From Ampelomyces quisqualis (taxonomy: Eukaryota > Ascomycota > Dothideomycetes > Pleosporales > Phaeosphaeriaceae), in NCBI GenBank assembly GCA_018398575.1, contig JAGTXZ010000021.1, forward strand, positions 930,001 through 994,000: a stretch of 64,000 bases of DNA. Direction: 5' to 3'. The first letter of the stretch is position 1. Each line of letters opens with the position of its first letter. The notes under the pieces were generated by a model. It had not been told where the DNA came from. It was given only the letters and a program-made list of their open reading frames with translations, and did no database searches. The position numbers were made by a program, and so were the translations under genes. Below are positions 23,585-35,354 of the stretch, in pieces.

Positions 23585-24933
23585 CTATATCATCGGCGTC
23601 CCCGAAGCGAATCCATTCACCACCGCCGTCATCAACTGATTCGCAATAGCCGTTTTAGGCGGCAACCTCAATCCCCCCGCCTTGTACCCCTCGGGCGCCT
23701 CCTCGCCCAACCCACTCGTCCCCACCTTCAACGCCTCCCTCACCTCCTCCGCCGTAAACCACTTCGCATCCTCCAGCTCCGCATCATGTCCGAGATGAAT
23801 CTCCTCGCCGCCCGGCACCGCCTGCCCAATTGCGCCAATCATGAGATTCGCAGGGTACGGCCACGGCTGCGTCGAGTGGATAACCACCCTACCCAAGTGA
23901 ATCCCTGATTCTTCCCAGACTTCGCGGCGCACAGCTTCCTCCACGGACTCGGCGGGTTCGAGAAACCCGGCGAGCGTCGAGTACCAGTGCTGTGGCCAGC
24001 GCTTTTGGCGGCCGAGAAGGATCTTGCGGCCGTCGGCGGATACGACGGCCATGATGACCGTAGGGTCGGTGCGGGGGAAACATAGATTGGATACCCCGGT
24101 GCGGGTGGCGCACGGAGGGCGTTCACCTGCATTGGTGACGGCCGAGGCGATGTCCTTTGGGGGACAGGTTCGTTTGAACCCGGCGTTGATGGAGAGCGTC
24201 TTGTACCCGCATGATGCGCAGAAGGGGTTCCGCGCGTTCCAGTCGAGCAGATGGCGGGCTTCGGCGTAGATGGCAGCTTCGGAAAATCATTCGTCAGCAT
24301 TTTACAAGTGGTTTGAGGGGGAGGGAAGGTGGGCTCGGACACGCACCTTGTTCAGCGGGTAGACTCATGTTCATTCTCCCCGCATTGAAGTTCAAGCCTT
24401 CTGCTTTCGAGCTCTCCACTAGTTTCTCCGCTGCTTCTTTGACGCTTTCTTTGGGTGTGATGTCGACTGCGAACCATGGCTGGCCTTTGTAGCGGCCCTT
24501 GTACTCGAAGCCTGGTTCTCGCTCGTCAAGACCCAAGAAAATGATTTGAGGTAGATATAAAGAGGAGTTGTACTGTGCGACAGTCTCTTCTTCCGTGTGG
24601 TGGAATGGGTCGTCGCCAATAATCGACTTGACATCAGCATACTTGCGGAGTGCTAGTTTATCTGGGGAATGCACTAGGGGATCGAGATTGTTGAAGAGGA
24701 GAAAAGTGGTTGAAGGATGCTTTAGTGCTGAAGATAAGAAGGTGTGGTCGGGACGTAGGAAGGATACGCGATTCAATGGAGACCCTTTGAGATGTCAACA
24801 GCCGCTTAGTCTCACGAGGATATATTATCTTACCAGAAAAGTAATTGGCAACCTCCTTCCCGAATTTACGACTGAGCATCGAGTCGACAGTAGGATGAGC
24901 AGGCTCAGGAAGCTCAGGCTGGGGAAGTGGCAT
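23585..24933 (-). CDS. npy1: NADH pyrophosphatase (NudC/Npy1 family Nudix hydrolase)
   Basis: Hydrolyses NADH to NMNH and AMP, and in this family can remove NAD caps from RNA. Three exons (24933-24834, 24784-24347, 24276-23585) give 409 aa. An N-terminal NUDIX-like domain is followed by the zinc site (FCASCGYKTL and, later, RTCPPKD with further Cys). The Nudix box is GFLEPAESVEEAVRREVWEESG, shown here as its G..E..REVWEESG signature. It is followed by TQPWPYPAN, the SQPWPFPxS-type motif that marks NADH-specific members. The C-terminus (GTPMI) is not a PTS1, so peroxisomal sorting is not supported. It is divergent with cog2 over 305 bp. Confidence 0.93.
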
Positions 24934-25238
24934 CTTCCAATCTCTCGCCGAAGTCGACTAACTTACGGGCGCAATAACTGGGAGCAGATCGCGTTTTGAA
25001 GCAATTGGAGACAGAGTGAAGAAGGTAGGTGAACAAGCATTATGGTACAGCACACTGAGCTCTCACACGATTATAAACCAGGACTCTGAGAGGTCAAACT
25101 TGACTGCGTCATCTTCCATCACCTCGGCCCGCTGGCACGCCCGGCGATCTCCACGCGAGCCTTATCGATTAAGTTTATTTGGACTTCGGCGAACACCTGG
25201 CGCATGTGTATTCGCTCCATGGCAGGAAACGCACCGCC

Positions 25239-26158
25239 ATGAGTGAATTTTATGTATGCATACACACCCTACCAGCCTACACATTCACAGGAAGCTGACA
25301 GCGCATTGCCTGTAGTTTGGCGACTCGCGGTCTGGCTCCGACAACGATGAGGACCTCGACACGCTTCCGTATCCAGCGCCCCTCCAGCGCAACGACTTCC
25401 TAGCACCAGACTTTTCACCCTCGACGTACCTCTCCACGCTGTCGAATCGGCATCAAACACTCGAGGACCTGCGCTCCGAGTTGCGATCGCGATCGCAGCT
25501 ACTCAGTAAAGAGCTACTCGACCTCGTCAACTCGAATTACCAGGACTTTTTGAACTTGGGAAACAGTCTGCTCGGCGGCGAAGAAAAGATCGAGGAAGTT
25601 AGGGTCGGACTATTGGGTTTCCAGAAGGAAGCCAATAGCCTGAAGAAGATTGTGGACGAGAGGGAGGAAGAAGTGGGAAGCTTGCTTGAGGAACGGCGGG
25701 ATATCAGGGCCAAAATCGAGCTTGGGAGACAATTGATTGACTACGATGCACGACTGCGAGAACTCGAGGAAGACCTCGACATCAACACCGCAGGCAAAGA
25801 ACCCAACGGCACAGACGTAGACGAGGTGTCAGACAGTGAAGAGGAGGATGAAGACGAGGACGAGGACGGTGCAAGTTATGGCGTGTCCATTACAAAGTTA
25901 CGGCGAACTGTCATGCAGTACAGACTGATCCAAGAGCTGGAGAAAAGTCTGGGAGCCCACCCTTTCATCGCGGCGCAGGCAGCACGCATCACAAAAGTGC
26001 GCACCACGCTGCTACTTGATCTCAGCACAGCTTTACAGCAAGCTAAAGGCGGCGGCTCGGCGGGATCTGGCCGGATTTTGAAAGTCATGAAGCTATACGC
26101 ACAGATGGAGGAGTCGGGAGAGGCAGTCAAGGTGCTAACGTCATTGAAGGCGACATGA
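25239..26158 (+). CDS. cog2: Conserved oligomeric Golgi complex subunit 2 (short fungal form)
   Basis: Subunit of the COG tether for intra-Golgi retrograde vesicles. Two exons: a 15-nt first exon (25239-25253, MSEFY) and 25316-26158, together 285 aa. The first exon was chosen because MSEFY joins directly to FGDSRSGSDNDED in frame through a clean GTATGC..TGTAG intron. The COG2 N-terminal domain follows: LPYPAPLQRNDFLAPDFSPSTYL, then heptad-rich helices (LLDLVNSNYQDFLNLGNSLLGGEEKIEE). An acidic EEEDEDEDEDG patch separates a final helical region. Filamentous-fungal Cog2 is much shorter than the animal protein, so this length is normal. It is convergent with mrpl1, stops 76 bp apart. Confidence 0.88.
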
Positions 26159-26234
26159 GCGGACATGAATCTGGCAGAGAGATGGAGTTTGATATGGCAC
26201 ATTGTTTGTAAAGCTTAAAAGCTACATGCAGAAT

Positions 26235-27217
26235 TTACAAGGGGCCAGAGAGCTCCTTTGGCGATATTGAGTTTGCGCCCCTAAAGTCACCATTGAGTGT
26301 GAAGCCGGGTGCGTTCGTGGAGCTCAGCACCTAACTTTGTGTTAGCTTACAGACATACGATGGGAGGTTGGGGACTTGCCACTTCGTGCACTTCCTTGGT
26401 TATGCGATCGCTCATGCGCGCGATGTCCTCTTTCAGCGCATCCATGAACGCCTTGACGTTCTTCGCCATCTCCTCGGGCGTGAACCCCAATTGTCCCACC
26501 GCCACTCTAACCACACCCAGTCGTTCCCTGTACTCGCTGCCCCCAACCAAGGCCCGTGCAGTGCTACCCACCTGCGCGACCACCGTCCCCATCTTGGTGC
26601 TCGGCATCAGTCCCTTTGGACCCAGTATGCGTCCCAACCCCGCCTTGTTCATTTTCTGCAAGCTGTCGACGTGGCACAAGCACCGGTCAAATTCAACAAT
26701 GCCTTCCTTGATCTGTGCGAAGACGTCGTCCTCGCCCACGAGGACCGCGCCGGCCGCCCGCGCTTCGGCTGCGGCTTTCGAGTCCGGGGCCGCGATGACA
26801 CAGATGCGTAAATCTGTCTTGACAGGATGAGGCAGCCGTAAGCGGTTCCGTACGACGGGGCCGTTCTTGAGTGTGCGGAGGCGGACGTGGACTTCGTATT
26901 TGGACGACGACGGGTTGCGGCCGACTTCGAAGGCGCGGATATATCTGTTGCACTGTCAGCCAATCTGACTTGCCCATCTTTGCACCATCGACATACTGCA
27001 TCGCATCGACCAGCGAGAACTTCTCGGCCTTCTTGAGGTCATACTGGATAAATGTGTTTCTGACCTTCTTTTTCTTCTTCGGTTGTGCTTTCGTCGCGGC
27101 GCATCGTATTGTTTGATATGGTAACGGGGCGAGTCGCGGGACGTCACTTCTCGAGGCAGCAATTGACGAGGTTGTGAGTCTGCTCAATGGTGCTATTAGC
27201 GATCGTGGGTATGCCAT
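26235..27217 (-). CDS. mrpl1: Mitochondrial large-subunit ribosomal protein uL1m
   Basis: Component of the L1 stalk of the mitochondrial ribosome. Three exons (27217-26997, 26944-26380, 26330-26235) give 293 aa. The N-terminus is Ser/Arg-rich, fitting a mitochondrial presequence, followed by a basic KAQPKKKKKVRNTF. The L1 domain includes GEDDVFAQIKEG, the signature KAGLGRILGPKGLMPSTKMGTVV (given here for its GRILGPKGLMP core), and a C-terminal VLSSTNAPGFTLNGDFR. To reach this last part, intron 2 must use a GC donor (GCAAGT at 26379) with a good branch site GCTAAC and acceptor TTAG. Without it the frame ends in a non-conserved tail. Family certain. Confidence 0.93.
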
Positions 27218-27824
27218 TGTGCGGTGATATGTGGTGGCATGGTGGGCGCCTTCTCATGTCTCAAAAGTTCGGAGCTCGGGAGAGCCAAGACAGGCTAGTA
27301 CGCATCCAAGCAAATACCAGAAACCCGACAACGAGCAATCGCAAACGCAGGCAGCGGTCACTACATCTGTCGAAAGACCACACGAACGTCTCCAGAGAAT
27401 CATGTGGAACGACTTTGAGCTACGGCAGCAGCGAAATCCATCGGACGGTCTGCCAAGCTTTGATGATAGAATGTTAAGAGATGCAAGACCCATGTAACAA
27501 CCTGGTGCACAAAGTCCTTACATGGGGCAGAATCTGGCCAGCATGCGCATCTCGTTACATACCAGACTTCTGGTCACCGTCGCCTTGTCTCCGTACTTCG
27601 TCACAAATGCCCGTCTTGGGCTGCTGCTTAAGATCGCACTGCAAGCTCAGGAACCAGGTCCATTTAACCACTTTCGGCATAGATGGCCGTGCGGCCATGG
27701 GTAGGTACCGTGGTGCGACATGGAAATTTCAACGGCCGCTTGCTTGCAAATTGCCGTAGAGACATCCTGGGCTCACACACCTTGCCATGTTCCATCCGCG
27801 CGATTGTGATACTTTGCCTAGACC
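27218..27824. other. Intergenic between mrpl1 and orphan gene
   Basis: 607 bp with no supported gene. It serves as upstream region for both divergent neighbours. Confidence 0.5.
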
Positions 27825-29006
27825 ATGCGCCAGTCACTTTTCAAGAAAAGCACCTCGCGATGGACGAAGCCATCACTCCTCAAGGCGTCAGAAAAACTGC
27901 CTCGGCGAACCAATCGCGAAGCAGTCCGAAAGTTTTTACCCGTCCCGTCGTTAAAATCATCTCTGTTGCGTACAAACAGACGTGGTCTCTTTAATTGGGA
28001 AAGATGGGATGGCTCTCTATGGGAGACTCCGTCGTTGAGAGTCTACCACAGTACGCATCTGTTCTACATCTGCATACGCACACAAAGATTACACCGTCGT
28101 TTTCAGACGCAGGAATCGTGTTCTGTTCCTGCAGTGTGTAGCTTTTGGCGCGATTATTATGCCAGCTTGCACAGGGCGAACCAGAGTCTCTTCGATCTGA
28201 TGCTCCACGTGGCAGAGACTGGAACTATCACGTTTCTCTTGCGTACTACTCCGTTGAACATATACAAACCCATCGAGGACACACTGGCAAGACTCGAGGT
28301 CTTAATTCACGAGCTTTCCGAGGACGTTGGCAGCTTGCACCGCATTAGAAGAATTGTCCACCAGCAGCAAAACCCTGTATGCTTCATGGCTTCGGTACAA
28401 CGATATCAGATGACAATGAAATGGCGTCAACAGAGAGCTGAAAAAAGAGCCGACAGCAAGCTTCGTCGCGCAGAGCTCAAACGGTCTATGGGATACGACT
28501 GGCAAGACAATTTCTTTCAAGTATATCGAAGCCGGTCTGTGTACAAGTTATCGCAGCTTCACTTGCTACCCAAAGCATCGTTCGATATTTCTCCGGCGCG
28601 TTGGACAATAGAACCATTTGTTTTTTCAATGAGCGCAATGTTGCGCGAATTGCAAAGTATACTCATCGATATCGAAAGCATCCTTGCGAGAATTCGTCGA
28701 TTGCCCACGGCACTTCACATCAGTTTGCAAGATTCTGTTGGTTTTGCACGGAGGATGGGCTACGAATTGGCCGAACTGAACATCGAATTGACAGCTTTGC
28801 GATACTACCGGTTGCATCTTTTTCCTCATAGCTCTATCGAAGCTGAAATGGAAGCGGGCAAGCTCCTGTGGCAACGTACGCAGCGACTCAAACAGGCCCA
28901 ACTCAGAGGAAAGCCAGCTCCACAAAAGTCACGTATTGCGAGCTTTTCAAACGCGGTGGTCGCTAGTCAGGCTTCTCCAGTGAAGAGGACGAGGAAGCGT
29001 GCCTGA
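27825..29006 (+). CDS. Orphan helical protein, copy A of a tandem family
   Basis: Not recognised. Single open frame, 393 aa, with no signal peptide or clear membrane helix. It is basic at both ends (RQSLFKKSTSRWTKPSLLK at the start, SPVKRTRKRA at the end), which fits a nuclear or nucleic-acid-associated protein but proves nothing. The middle is Leu/Arg-rich and predicted helical. A block around ELTALRYYRLHLFPHS and GKLLWQ is shared with the decayed copy that follows at 29178-30279. Spacing between shared blocks is also kept, so the reading frame is real and this copy may be functional. Use of A/T is somewhat higher than in neighbouring housekeeping genes. It may be lineage-specific. Confidence 0.6.
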   Translation: MRQSLFKKSTSRWTKPSLLKASEKLPRRTNREAVRKFLPVPSLKSSLLRTNRRGLFNWERWDGSLWETPSLRVYHSTHLFYICIRTQRLHRRFQTQESCSVPAVCSFWRDYYASLHRANQSLFDLMLHVAETGTITFLLRTTPLNIYKPIEDTLARLEVLIHELSEDVGSLHRIRRIVHQQQNPVCFMASVQRYQMTMKWRQQRAEKRADSKLRRAELKRSMGYDWQDNFFQVYRSRSVYKLSQLHLLPKASFDISPARWTIEPFVFSMSAMLRELQSILIDIESILARIRRLPTALHISLQDSVGFARRMGYELAELNIELTALRYYRLHLFPHSSIEAEMEAGKLLWQRTQRLKQAQLRGKPAPQKSRIASFSNAVVASQASPVKRTRKRA

Positions 29007-29177
29007 CGGGAAAGCAGCGGCCACTCATATGCGCAGAGTGTGGCGGAAGTCGTTGAAAGTGGGCATCACTATGCTGCTGGCGAGTCCGAAGCACTGTTTA
29101 TACGAAAACTGCCCCCAATAACTCTGGCATAGAAGGCTTCCTCTTACCTGATTGCATGGAATCCACAAGCTCGTCAA

Positions 29178-30279
29178 GTGCACACCATCATGAATGGCTT
29201 CATCCTATGGAAAGACTGGGACAGGACCGACTGGAACGTCGAGTTGCTCAAACTGTACAAGAAAAACTCCTGCGCGAGACATTTTCTCTATTACGAAGGT
29301 CTGGAGATGCGCCAAAACCTCAATGAACGACAAGAAGGGAACAACTACTTACTGGACTATCACCGGTTCTTCTGGGAAATCAATAGACTGTTGCTGCCTT
29401 TTGTTCGCTTGTCTATCGACATCAGGTTCACAGAGAAGTTGCTGAGATCTGCTCCAGCCAAACTAACATCTCGTCTTGGTCCTCACATTGCAGCAATAGA
29501 CTCTCTCGATTACGAAATCGTATACGACATTTTGGTTTTGCGTACGCTGTCTACGGTGCTCGCTTGTCTCCCGCTAAATCCTTACTTCTTCGATGCTCGC
29601 GCTAGGAGATATAGAATTTAAGGAGAATTATGCGATGATGACGAATCCGCTGATGAACGATTGGAAAGCACAGCGTGCAAGTGTCAAGGCTGTCAGTGGA
29701 TCTCAAGGACTACGCACATACAGATATCACAAATGGAAATCCTTGACAGCAGCAGGTAACCCATCCACTGTCATGAAACAGCGCGCGACTCCATGGGAAA
29801 TGAAGAGCCCATATGCAATTGCTGAGCCGTTCGACAGTGCTATTGGCCTCTTAACAATACGCCTTTCAAGATTTATTCGAACATTACGTCCCATAAGCTA
29901 CTGGTGGACCAGAGGAGCATATTGGAATTTTCGCGAGCTTGGTGATAGGATCCAGGAGTCTGCATAACACATAGAGCTTCTAAAGGACGATCTGTGCGCG
30001 CTACGATATTACAGAGCATACCACTTCCCACATAGTGTTTCAGTGTCCGAGCTGAAGCTTGGTAAAGCTCTTTGGGAAGAAGTTGAGACATGGATGCGCG
30101 AGGGTGATCGATATAAGGTGCCGGAGTTATCACGACCATCAGAACACGGTTCGAGCAGGAATCCAGCCAGAGCTTTTATTCGATCGAAGCCCAAAACAGA
30201 CAAGCGGGGTGTGCTAGCAGCGCGTGGTCCTGATGCCTGCCCGGAAGCCTACGAGCTACGGAGTTTCTATCGTCGATAA
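29178..30279 (+). pseudogene. Decayed tandem paralogue of the orphan gene (copy B)
   Basis: Three pieces align in order with the gene at 27825-29006. Piece 1 (29178-29621, frame 3) carries the LLRSAP and NPYFFDARARRY blocks, matching LLRTTP and NPVCFMASVQRY of copy A. A frameshift between 29578 and 29621 moves reading to frame 1, where EPFDSAIGLL matches EPFVFSMSAML. An in-frame TAA at 29965-29967 interrupts it, after which the same frame stays open for 104 codons with CALRYYRAYHFPHS and GKALWE. Distances between blocks equal those in copy A within a few codons, so no intron is needed. Sequence divergence is high, so the duplication is old. Alternatively two short exons were missed, but no splice pair removes both lesions. 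Confidence 0.7.
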
Positions 30280-31056
30280 CAAAGCAGCGTGAAAGAGAAA
30301 ACGATGTCCCTTCTGCAAATGAAACTCGCCCGAAGGACAGCAGAGAACGTGTCTCCCTTCCCAGTAGACTTCTTAGCCTTCGACAGGCAGAAAAGCTCCA
30401 GGTTTCAAACCACTGCACAGACTATTGGCACAAGAAAAAACAGAAGATGCTTTGGCGAGGCGACTGCAGTGTAAGACGAACCTGTACTCAAGGAACAGGA
30501 TAGCAACACTAATCAGTCTACTCTGGTCACTGGAACGCCATCCAAAGCTCCTCATCAAGAAAAAGCCGCGAAGATACGATGAAAGGAATGTTCAGACTGG
30601 GTACAGCATTGATTGTGCGACGCAGCAGTACTTGGAGCCTGGGAGGTACTGACAGAGACAGGAACAGAGGAGCCACTACCACGTTCTGCTGAATTCGGAT
30701 GCATCGATACCATCGTCTTAGGGTCAGATGCTATGATCTTGGGAATTGAAATACTGATTGAGGGTTCATCGCAGTTACCACAATCCGTGGTGGTCCTCAT
30801 TGTATAAGAATTTAAGTTATGCACTAATGCGCAACAGTGTCTCTACGCCATCGTGATCTTGCAGCGTTTATGGCTATATACTTCAGATATTGCAAACTTT
30901 ACCAGCACTGACCTTGAAGTGACCCCTATACCTCGGTGTGTAAGCGGTCAGCTACCAAAATCATATTCCGTTTCACATTGCCTGCGCCTAGGCCCCTAAA
31001 AAAAAATCCAAAAAAAATCCGCAAATTGTGAAAATCAGCATGTGCCCAGTCCAATC
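30280..31056. other. Intergenic, possible tail of the decayed orphan copy
   Basis: 777 bp. Low A/T-rich complexity near 31000 (poly-A runs). No gene can be supported. Part may be the former 3' end of copy B. Confidence 0.45.
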
Positions 31057-31789
31057 TCACTCCCCATCCCCTACAACCTCCCTCGCATAAACATACAACC
31101 TATGCTCAGTCCTCCACTTCCCCCCAATAAAAAACCTCCCCCCTTCAAACTCCAACACCTCCTTGCCCCCCGTGCCGCATTTCTCCACGACCCGCTGACT
31201 CGCGCTATTCTCATCATTCACAATCGCTCTAACCAGCACCTTCCCCCACGGTGCCCACAACGCCCTGGGCGCATTTCCACACGCATTCAAAACAGCATCG
31301 AGGGATTCCGTGGCGTATCCGCGACCCCAGAATTCGGGCAGGAACATGTACGCTACTTCGAGGGATAAAGTCGTTGGTGTAGATGCGTGTGTGGAGCGCG
31401 GGGCATGTTGGGTTTCGGCTGCGGAAAGGGAGCGAAGCGTGATTAGGCCGATAAAGGCGCTTTCTTTGCCTTGAACGCCTTGGACGAGTTCGTGCACGGC
31501 GTAGGGGAAGCGGTGAGGGGTTTCTTCCCCGGCTACAGGAGCCGGCGGGAGAATGTTTTGTAAGGCCTTTTCTGTGTCTTGGGGTGTTTTGGAGGGACCG
31601 TAGAGGCTGTTGGGTGAGTATTAGCATGGGGGTTGTCGATGTAGGTTGGTTGGCGGGTGTGGGATACCTCCAAAAGGAGCTCTTCTCGTTACTTCGGAGT
31701 TCGTGGATCCAGTTGAATTCAGAGCTTCCGGGTGCGGCTATGGTGAGGAGGGTGAGTTTGAGGCGGGGAGTAGTTATGATGGAGTCCAT
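31057..31789 (-). CDS. GNAT-family N-acetyltransferase
   Basis: Acetyl-CoA-dependent N-acetyltransferase of the RimJ/Acetyltransf_3 type; substrate unknown. Two exons (31789-31668 and 31606-31057, 61-bp intron) give 223 aa. The opening ITTPRLKLTLL is the usual start of this subfamily. Acetyl-CoA binding motif A reads SLEVAYMFLPEFWGRGYATE, with the G-R-G-x-A core. The next helix is SLDAVLNACG, and the C-terminal part contains VNDENSASQRVVEKCG, also typical. Small, soluble, probably cytosolic. Confidence 0.88.
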
Positions 31790-32464
31790 TCTGACGATGG
31801 CTAGAGTGAGTTCACAAATTTCAAAAAGTGCGGACGTAGGAACAGAGAGAAGTTGGATTTAACAACGCGATGCTTACACGATGATTGTCAAGACTCAGAA
31901 CCTTTTAAGTTTTAACCTTGTGATGGCCAGTGACTGTAGAAGGAGCCGACATCGCTGTTTATATACCCTTCCAACTTCCACCAGGCAACAACAGACCACG
32001 CTATCTACAGCCGATGAGTGATGAGTGCGCGAGGCTGTAGCCGGATATTTCTTGGAAAGCATCAGCCCCGAGATCCGACCTCGCTTATTACCGGTACGGC
32101 GGTACCTACGGTATATCTGCTTGCTCCGATCCCGATCCCGATACGATATCGAACTTGACGGCATCAGCTTGCTTATGACTCGGGGCAGTCTTGCTTGAAG
32201 TTGGTGTTACAATGTACACTGTCGTTCACCTTGCGTCAGGAGGACATGACATACGAACACTTTGTTGCGAGAACAACCTCATACTTTGGAATTCAAGTAT
32301 AGGGCACATGTGTCGAGAGACAGGACGCAAGACGCTGTGCATCGATTCGTTTTTCGACATGCTATCATGACGATCATCATTCGCGTGATTTACATCGTGC
32401 TACACAATCCTGACTAATGTCGTGACTCAACCCTCTAAACGCCATACGCGCATCATCATGGAGA
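31790..32464. other. Intergenic, GNAT promoter / mcm5 3' flank
   Basis: 675 bp without a supported gene. Confidence 0.5.
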
Positions 32465-34742
32465 CTACACGTTACACCTATATACTACCGAATTTGAATG
32501 CCGCAACTTTATAGACTCACGGGCTTGCATGACATGCAATGCCCGACTAAGCGCTTGCTCTGAATAGCCTTTGCCGTCAACCATCTCACGTTTCAACGTC
32601 GACATGTTGACTTGCCATCCGACGCCCATACGTCGTCGAAGTTCTTCTTCGAGCTTATGGACTTCTTCCATCATTTCTTTTGAGGCCTGACCACCACCTT
32701 GATTCACTGCATCCATGGTCGAAGCCAGGAACAGGCGGATTGCTTCGTCGACGTGGCGCTCTTCGGCAATAGGAGACAGTGATAGCTTGGCCAACGACTC
32801 TGTGATACGGATGATGGCCTCCAATTGGCGGACAGTGATTGGGATGCTCGATCGTTGGTTGGCGTCCATTTCAGCCGCATGCACCTGTCGCCTGATGCTG
32901 ACAAAATGCGATGACAGCTTTTCTGCGGCTTCTGGCGAGAGTCGTGGTGCGCATCTTGACCGACAGTATGTGATGTAGCGCTTCATTTTCTCAATGGGTA
33001 TCTCAGCTTGCACAGTCTCCTCGACACCTCGCCCGCCCATCGCAATTCCCATGACGTGCTTCGCTATCCGCTCGTCCCGTCCACGGTCGTGATCGTCTCG
33101 TACGATGAAAATCATGTCGAAACGAGATAGAATGGTAGTCTGAAAGTCGATGTTTTCACCGGGCGTCTTCATGTCATCGTAGCGTCCGAAAATGGGATTG
33201 GCAGCTGCCAGAACCGAAGTTCGCGAATTGAGAATGGTTGTGATCCCGGCTTTGGCGATCGAGATAGTTTGCTGTTCCATGGCTTCGTGAATGGCTACAC
33301 GATCTTCGTCTCTCATCTTGTCAAACTCATCAATACAGACAACACCTCCATCAGCTAGGACCATGGCACCGCCTTCAAGGTAGAATTCGCGAGTAGTATG
33401 GTCGCGCTGAACAGACGCCGTCAGACCAGCTGCCGAAGAGCCCTTTCCAGAGGTGTAGACTGCGATGGGTGACACTTTCTCAACAAACTTGAGAAGCTGA
33501 GACTTGGCGGTACCTGGATCACCCAGCAAAAGCACGTTGATGTCACCACGCAGCTTCATGCCATCGGGCAGGATTTTTTTGGATCCGCCCATCAGCAAGC
33601 ATGCAATGGCCTTCTTGATATCTTGGTTGCCGTAGATGGATGGCGCAATGCAACTTGCGAATACGTCGTAGATATCTGGTCTTCGACTCATTTCCAGGAA
33701 TTCCTGCTCTTCCTCTGCGTTGAAGACCGCACTACCTTTGGTAGTGTGATCAACGTCTGTGTGGATGCCAACGGCACGTACGTATGGGTTTCGGATGGCC
33801 ACCGCGGTATTACCAGATCGCTTCGAGCCTTTCTGCTGGTAAATGGAGAAGACGCCGGTAATGGTGCATCGTGTACCGGGAACGACCCGGTTCGCCAAGT
33901 AGCGGTCGGCGGAAATCATGATGTGCCGTGGCAGTTCACCAACAGGGACCTGATCGGGAGCCTCCTGCAGCTTCAGGACCTGCTGGTCGATGAACTGGCA
34001 CCGCTCGTGCATGACATAATATGGATCCATCGGACACTTGTCTCCGCCCTCTCCCTCAGCCCTCTGGCGCGCGCAATATCTCGGGAGAGAGATGCCCGCG
34101 AAGCCACCGGACACGGGCAGAACCTCCTCGTGCTGGCAGTTGCGGCACCTTATCGCCAAGGCTGTGGACTTGGACGACAATGTTGAGGCGCCGATGATGA
34201 TGCCCGGTATGCGCACCAGATGTGATACATGGTTGGCGGTGAGGTCGCGGATCGAAAGCTCTGACGCTGTCGAGTGGAGGAGGAGTTGGTGCTCTGGAAG
34301 CCTGATGTTCTTCTGTGAGGGGTAGACGATGCGCTGCGTGCAGCTCTTGAGCGCGGCCTCGAACTGGAAAATTCACGTGTTAGCGGTTGTGTTCTACGTG
34401 AGAGCGAGTTACGTACAAGTGGGATGACTTCGGCGGGGTTCTGCGTGAGGTTTTGCGCCAGCTCGTCGTTGTAAACAATCACGTGGGCAATGTCGATGTC
34501 GCAGTAGTATTGCTTGACGAGCACGTTTTCGCGAATCTGGTCCCTTGGCGGCTGTTAGAGCCTGTAAGTCGGAGGCAAGGAGGCTTCATTCACCTGTAGA
34601 TGAAGACATTGTCGAGGGTAAACTCCATGACGAAGTCCACAAGCGCTTGCTGGATGCGAGAAGGCGCGGCTGCATCCTGCACGCCATCTCCAGTCTGGCT
34701 TCCAAAAAGGCTAACCGAATAAGCCGATTGTCTGTCCGCCAT
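32465..34742 (-). CDS. mcm5: DNA replication licensing factor MCM5
   Basis: AAA+ subunit of the MCM2-7 replicative helicase, nuclear. Three exons (34742-34594, 34543-34417, 34363-32465) give 724 aa, normal for MCM5. The N-terminal domain ends with HLVRIPGIIIGAST. The zinc motif is CRNC..YC..C (about residues 165-205). Walker A is GDPGTAKSQ (about 372), Walker B is CIDEFDKM, sensor/arginine-finger segments are AAANPIFGRYDD and LSRFDMIFIV. The C-terminal winged helix ends RHSNSVVYRCNV. An ACGCGT box lies 68 bp upstream of the start. The ATG at 34742 gives the conserved MADRQSAYSVSLFG opening. Confidence 0.97.
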
Positions 34743-34809
34743 TGTATGTCGTGGTGTTGCGATGTTGGTGGGGTGGATCTTCGAGGTCGACGTTAGGGGG
34801 GCAGGGGCG

Positions 34810-34815
34810 ACGCGT
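34810..34815. promoter_or_regulatory. MluI cell-cycle box (ACGCGT) upstream of mcm5
   Basis: Exact palindromic ACGCGT 68 bp upstream of the mcm5 start codon. In yeasts this box binds MBF and drives G1/S expression of replication genes including MCMs. Use here is inferred from position and sequence. Confidence 0.55.
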
Positions 34816-35354
34816 AAATCGACAATCGCGACCGCGTTTCCAGTCCGAGCGCCTCTTAAGTCCTTGATGGGGTTAGCTCTATTTCAGCTCTGAGCATCCT
34901 CGACACTACCTGAGGTTAGTTTAGACACATGAACGGGAACAGGGCGACGATCAAATTGAGAGGACTATGCATCTCATCGTGAAATCGAAACATTTGACGC
35001 ATGAGCGTTCTTCAAGTTGCTCGTTACTGGGAACGCGAGTCACGTGGATAAGGATTGCCTACATACTTTGGTTACCAAAGGTTATGATCGAGTACGATCG
35101 GTTTACAATAGTCGCCCATGTAGACCACTGTTGTCGGATTCTATAAGGTTTCTAGGCTCACCTAGCGCTCACCTGTTCCACACCTTGGCGCTGCTGCTAA
35201 GCACGAGGTCTCCACCAAGCACGCCTATCCCCACAAGACTGCTTGGATATTGGCAAATACAACCAAGAGTCAACAGTATCGAGCGAGTGGGTATCGCAAG
35301 ACGGTACGGAATCTTTTGACTCTCATTTGCCCTTACTCTCCTTGCGAACTTATT

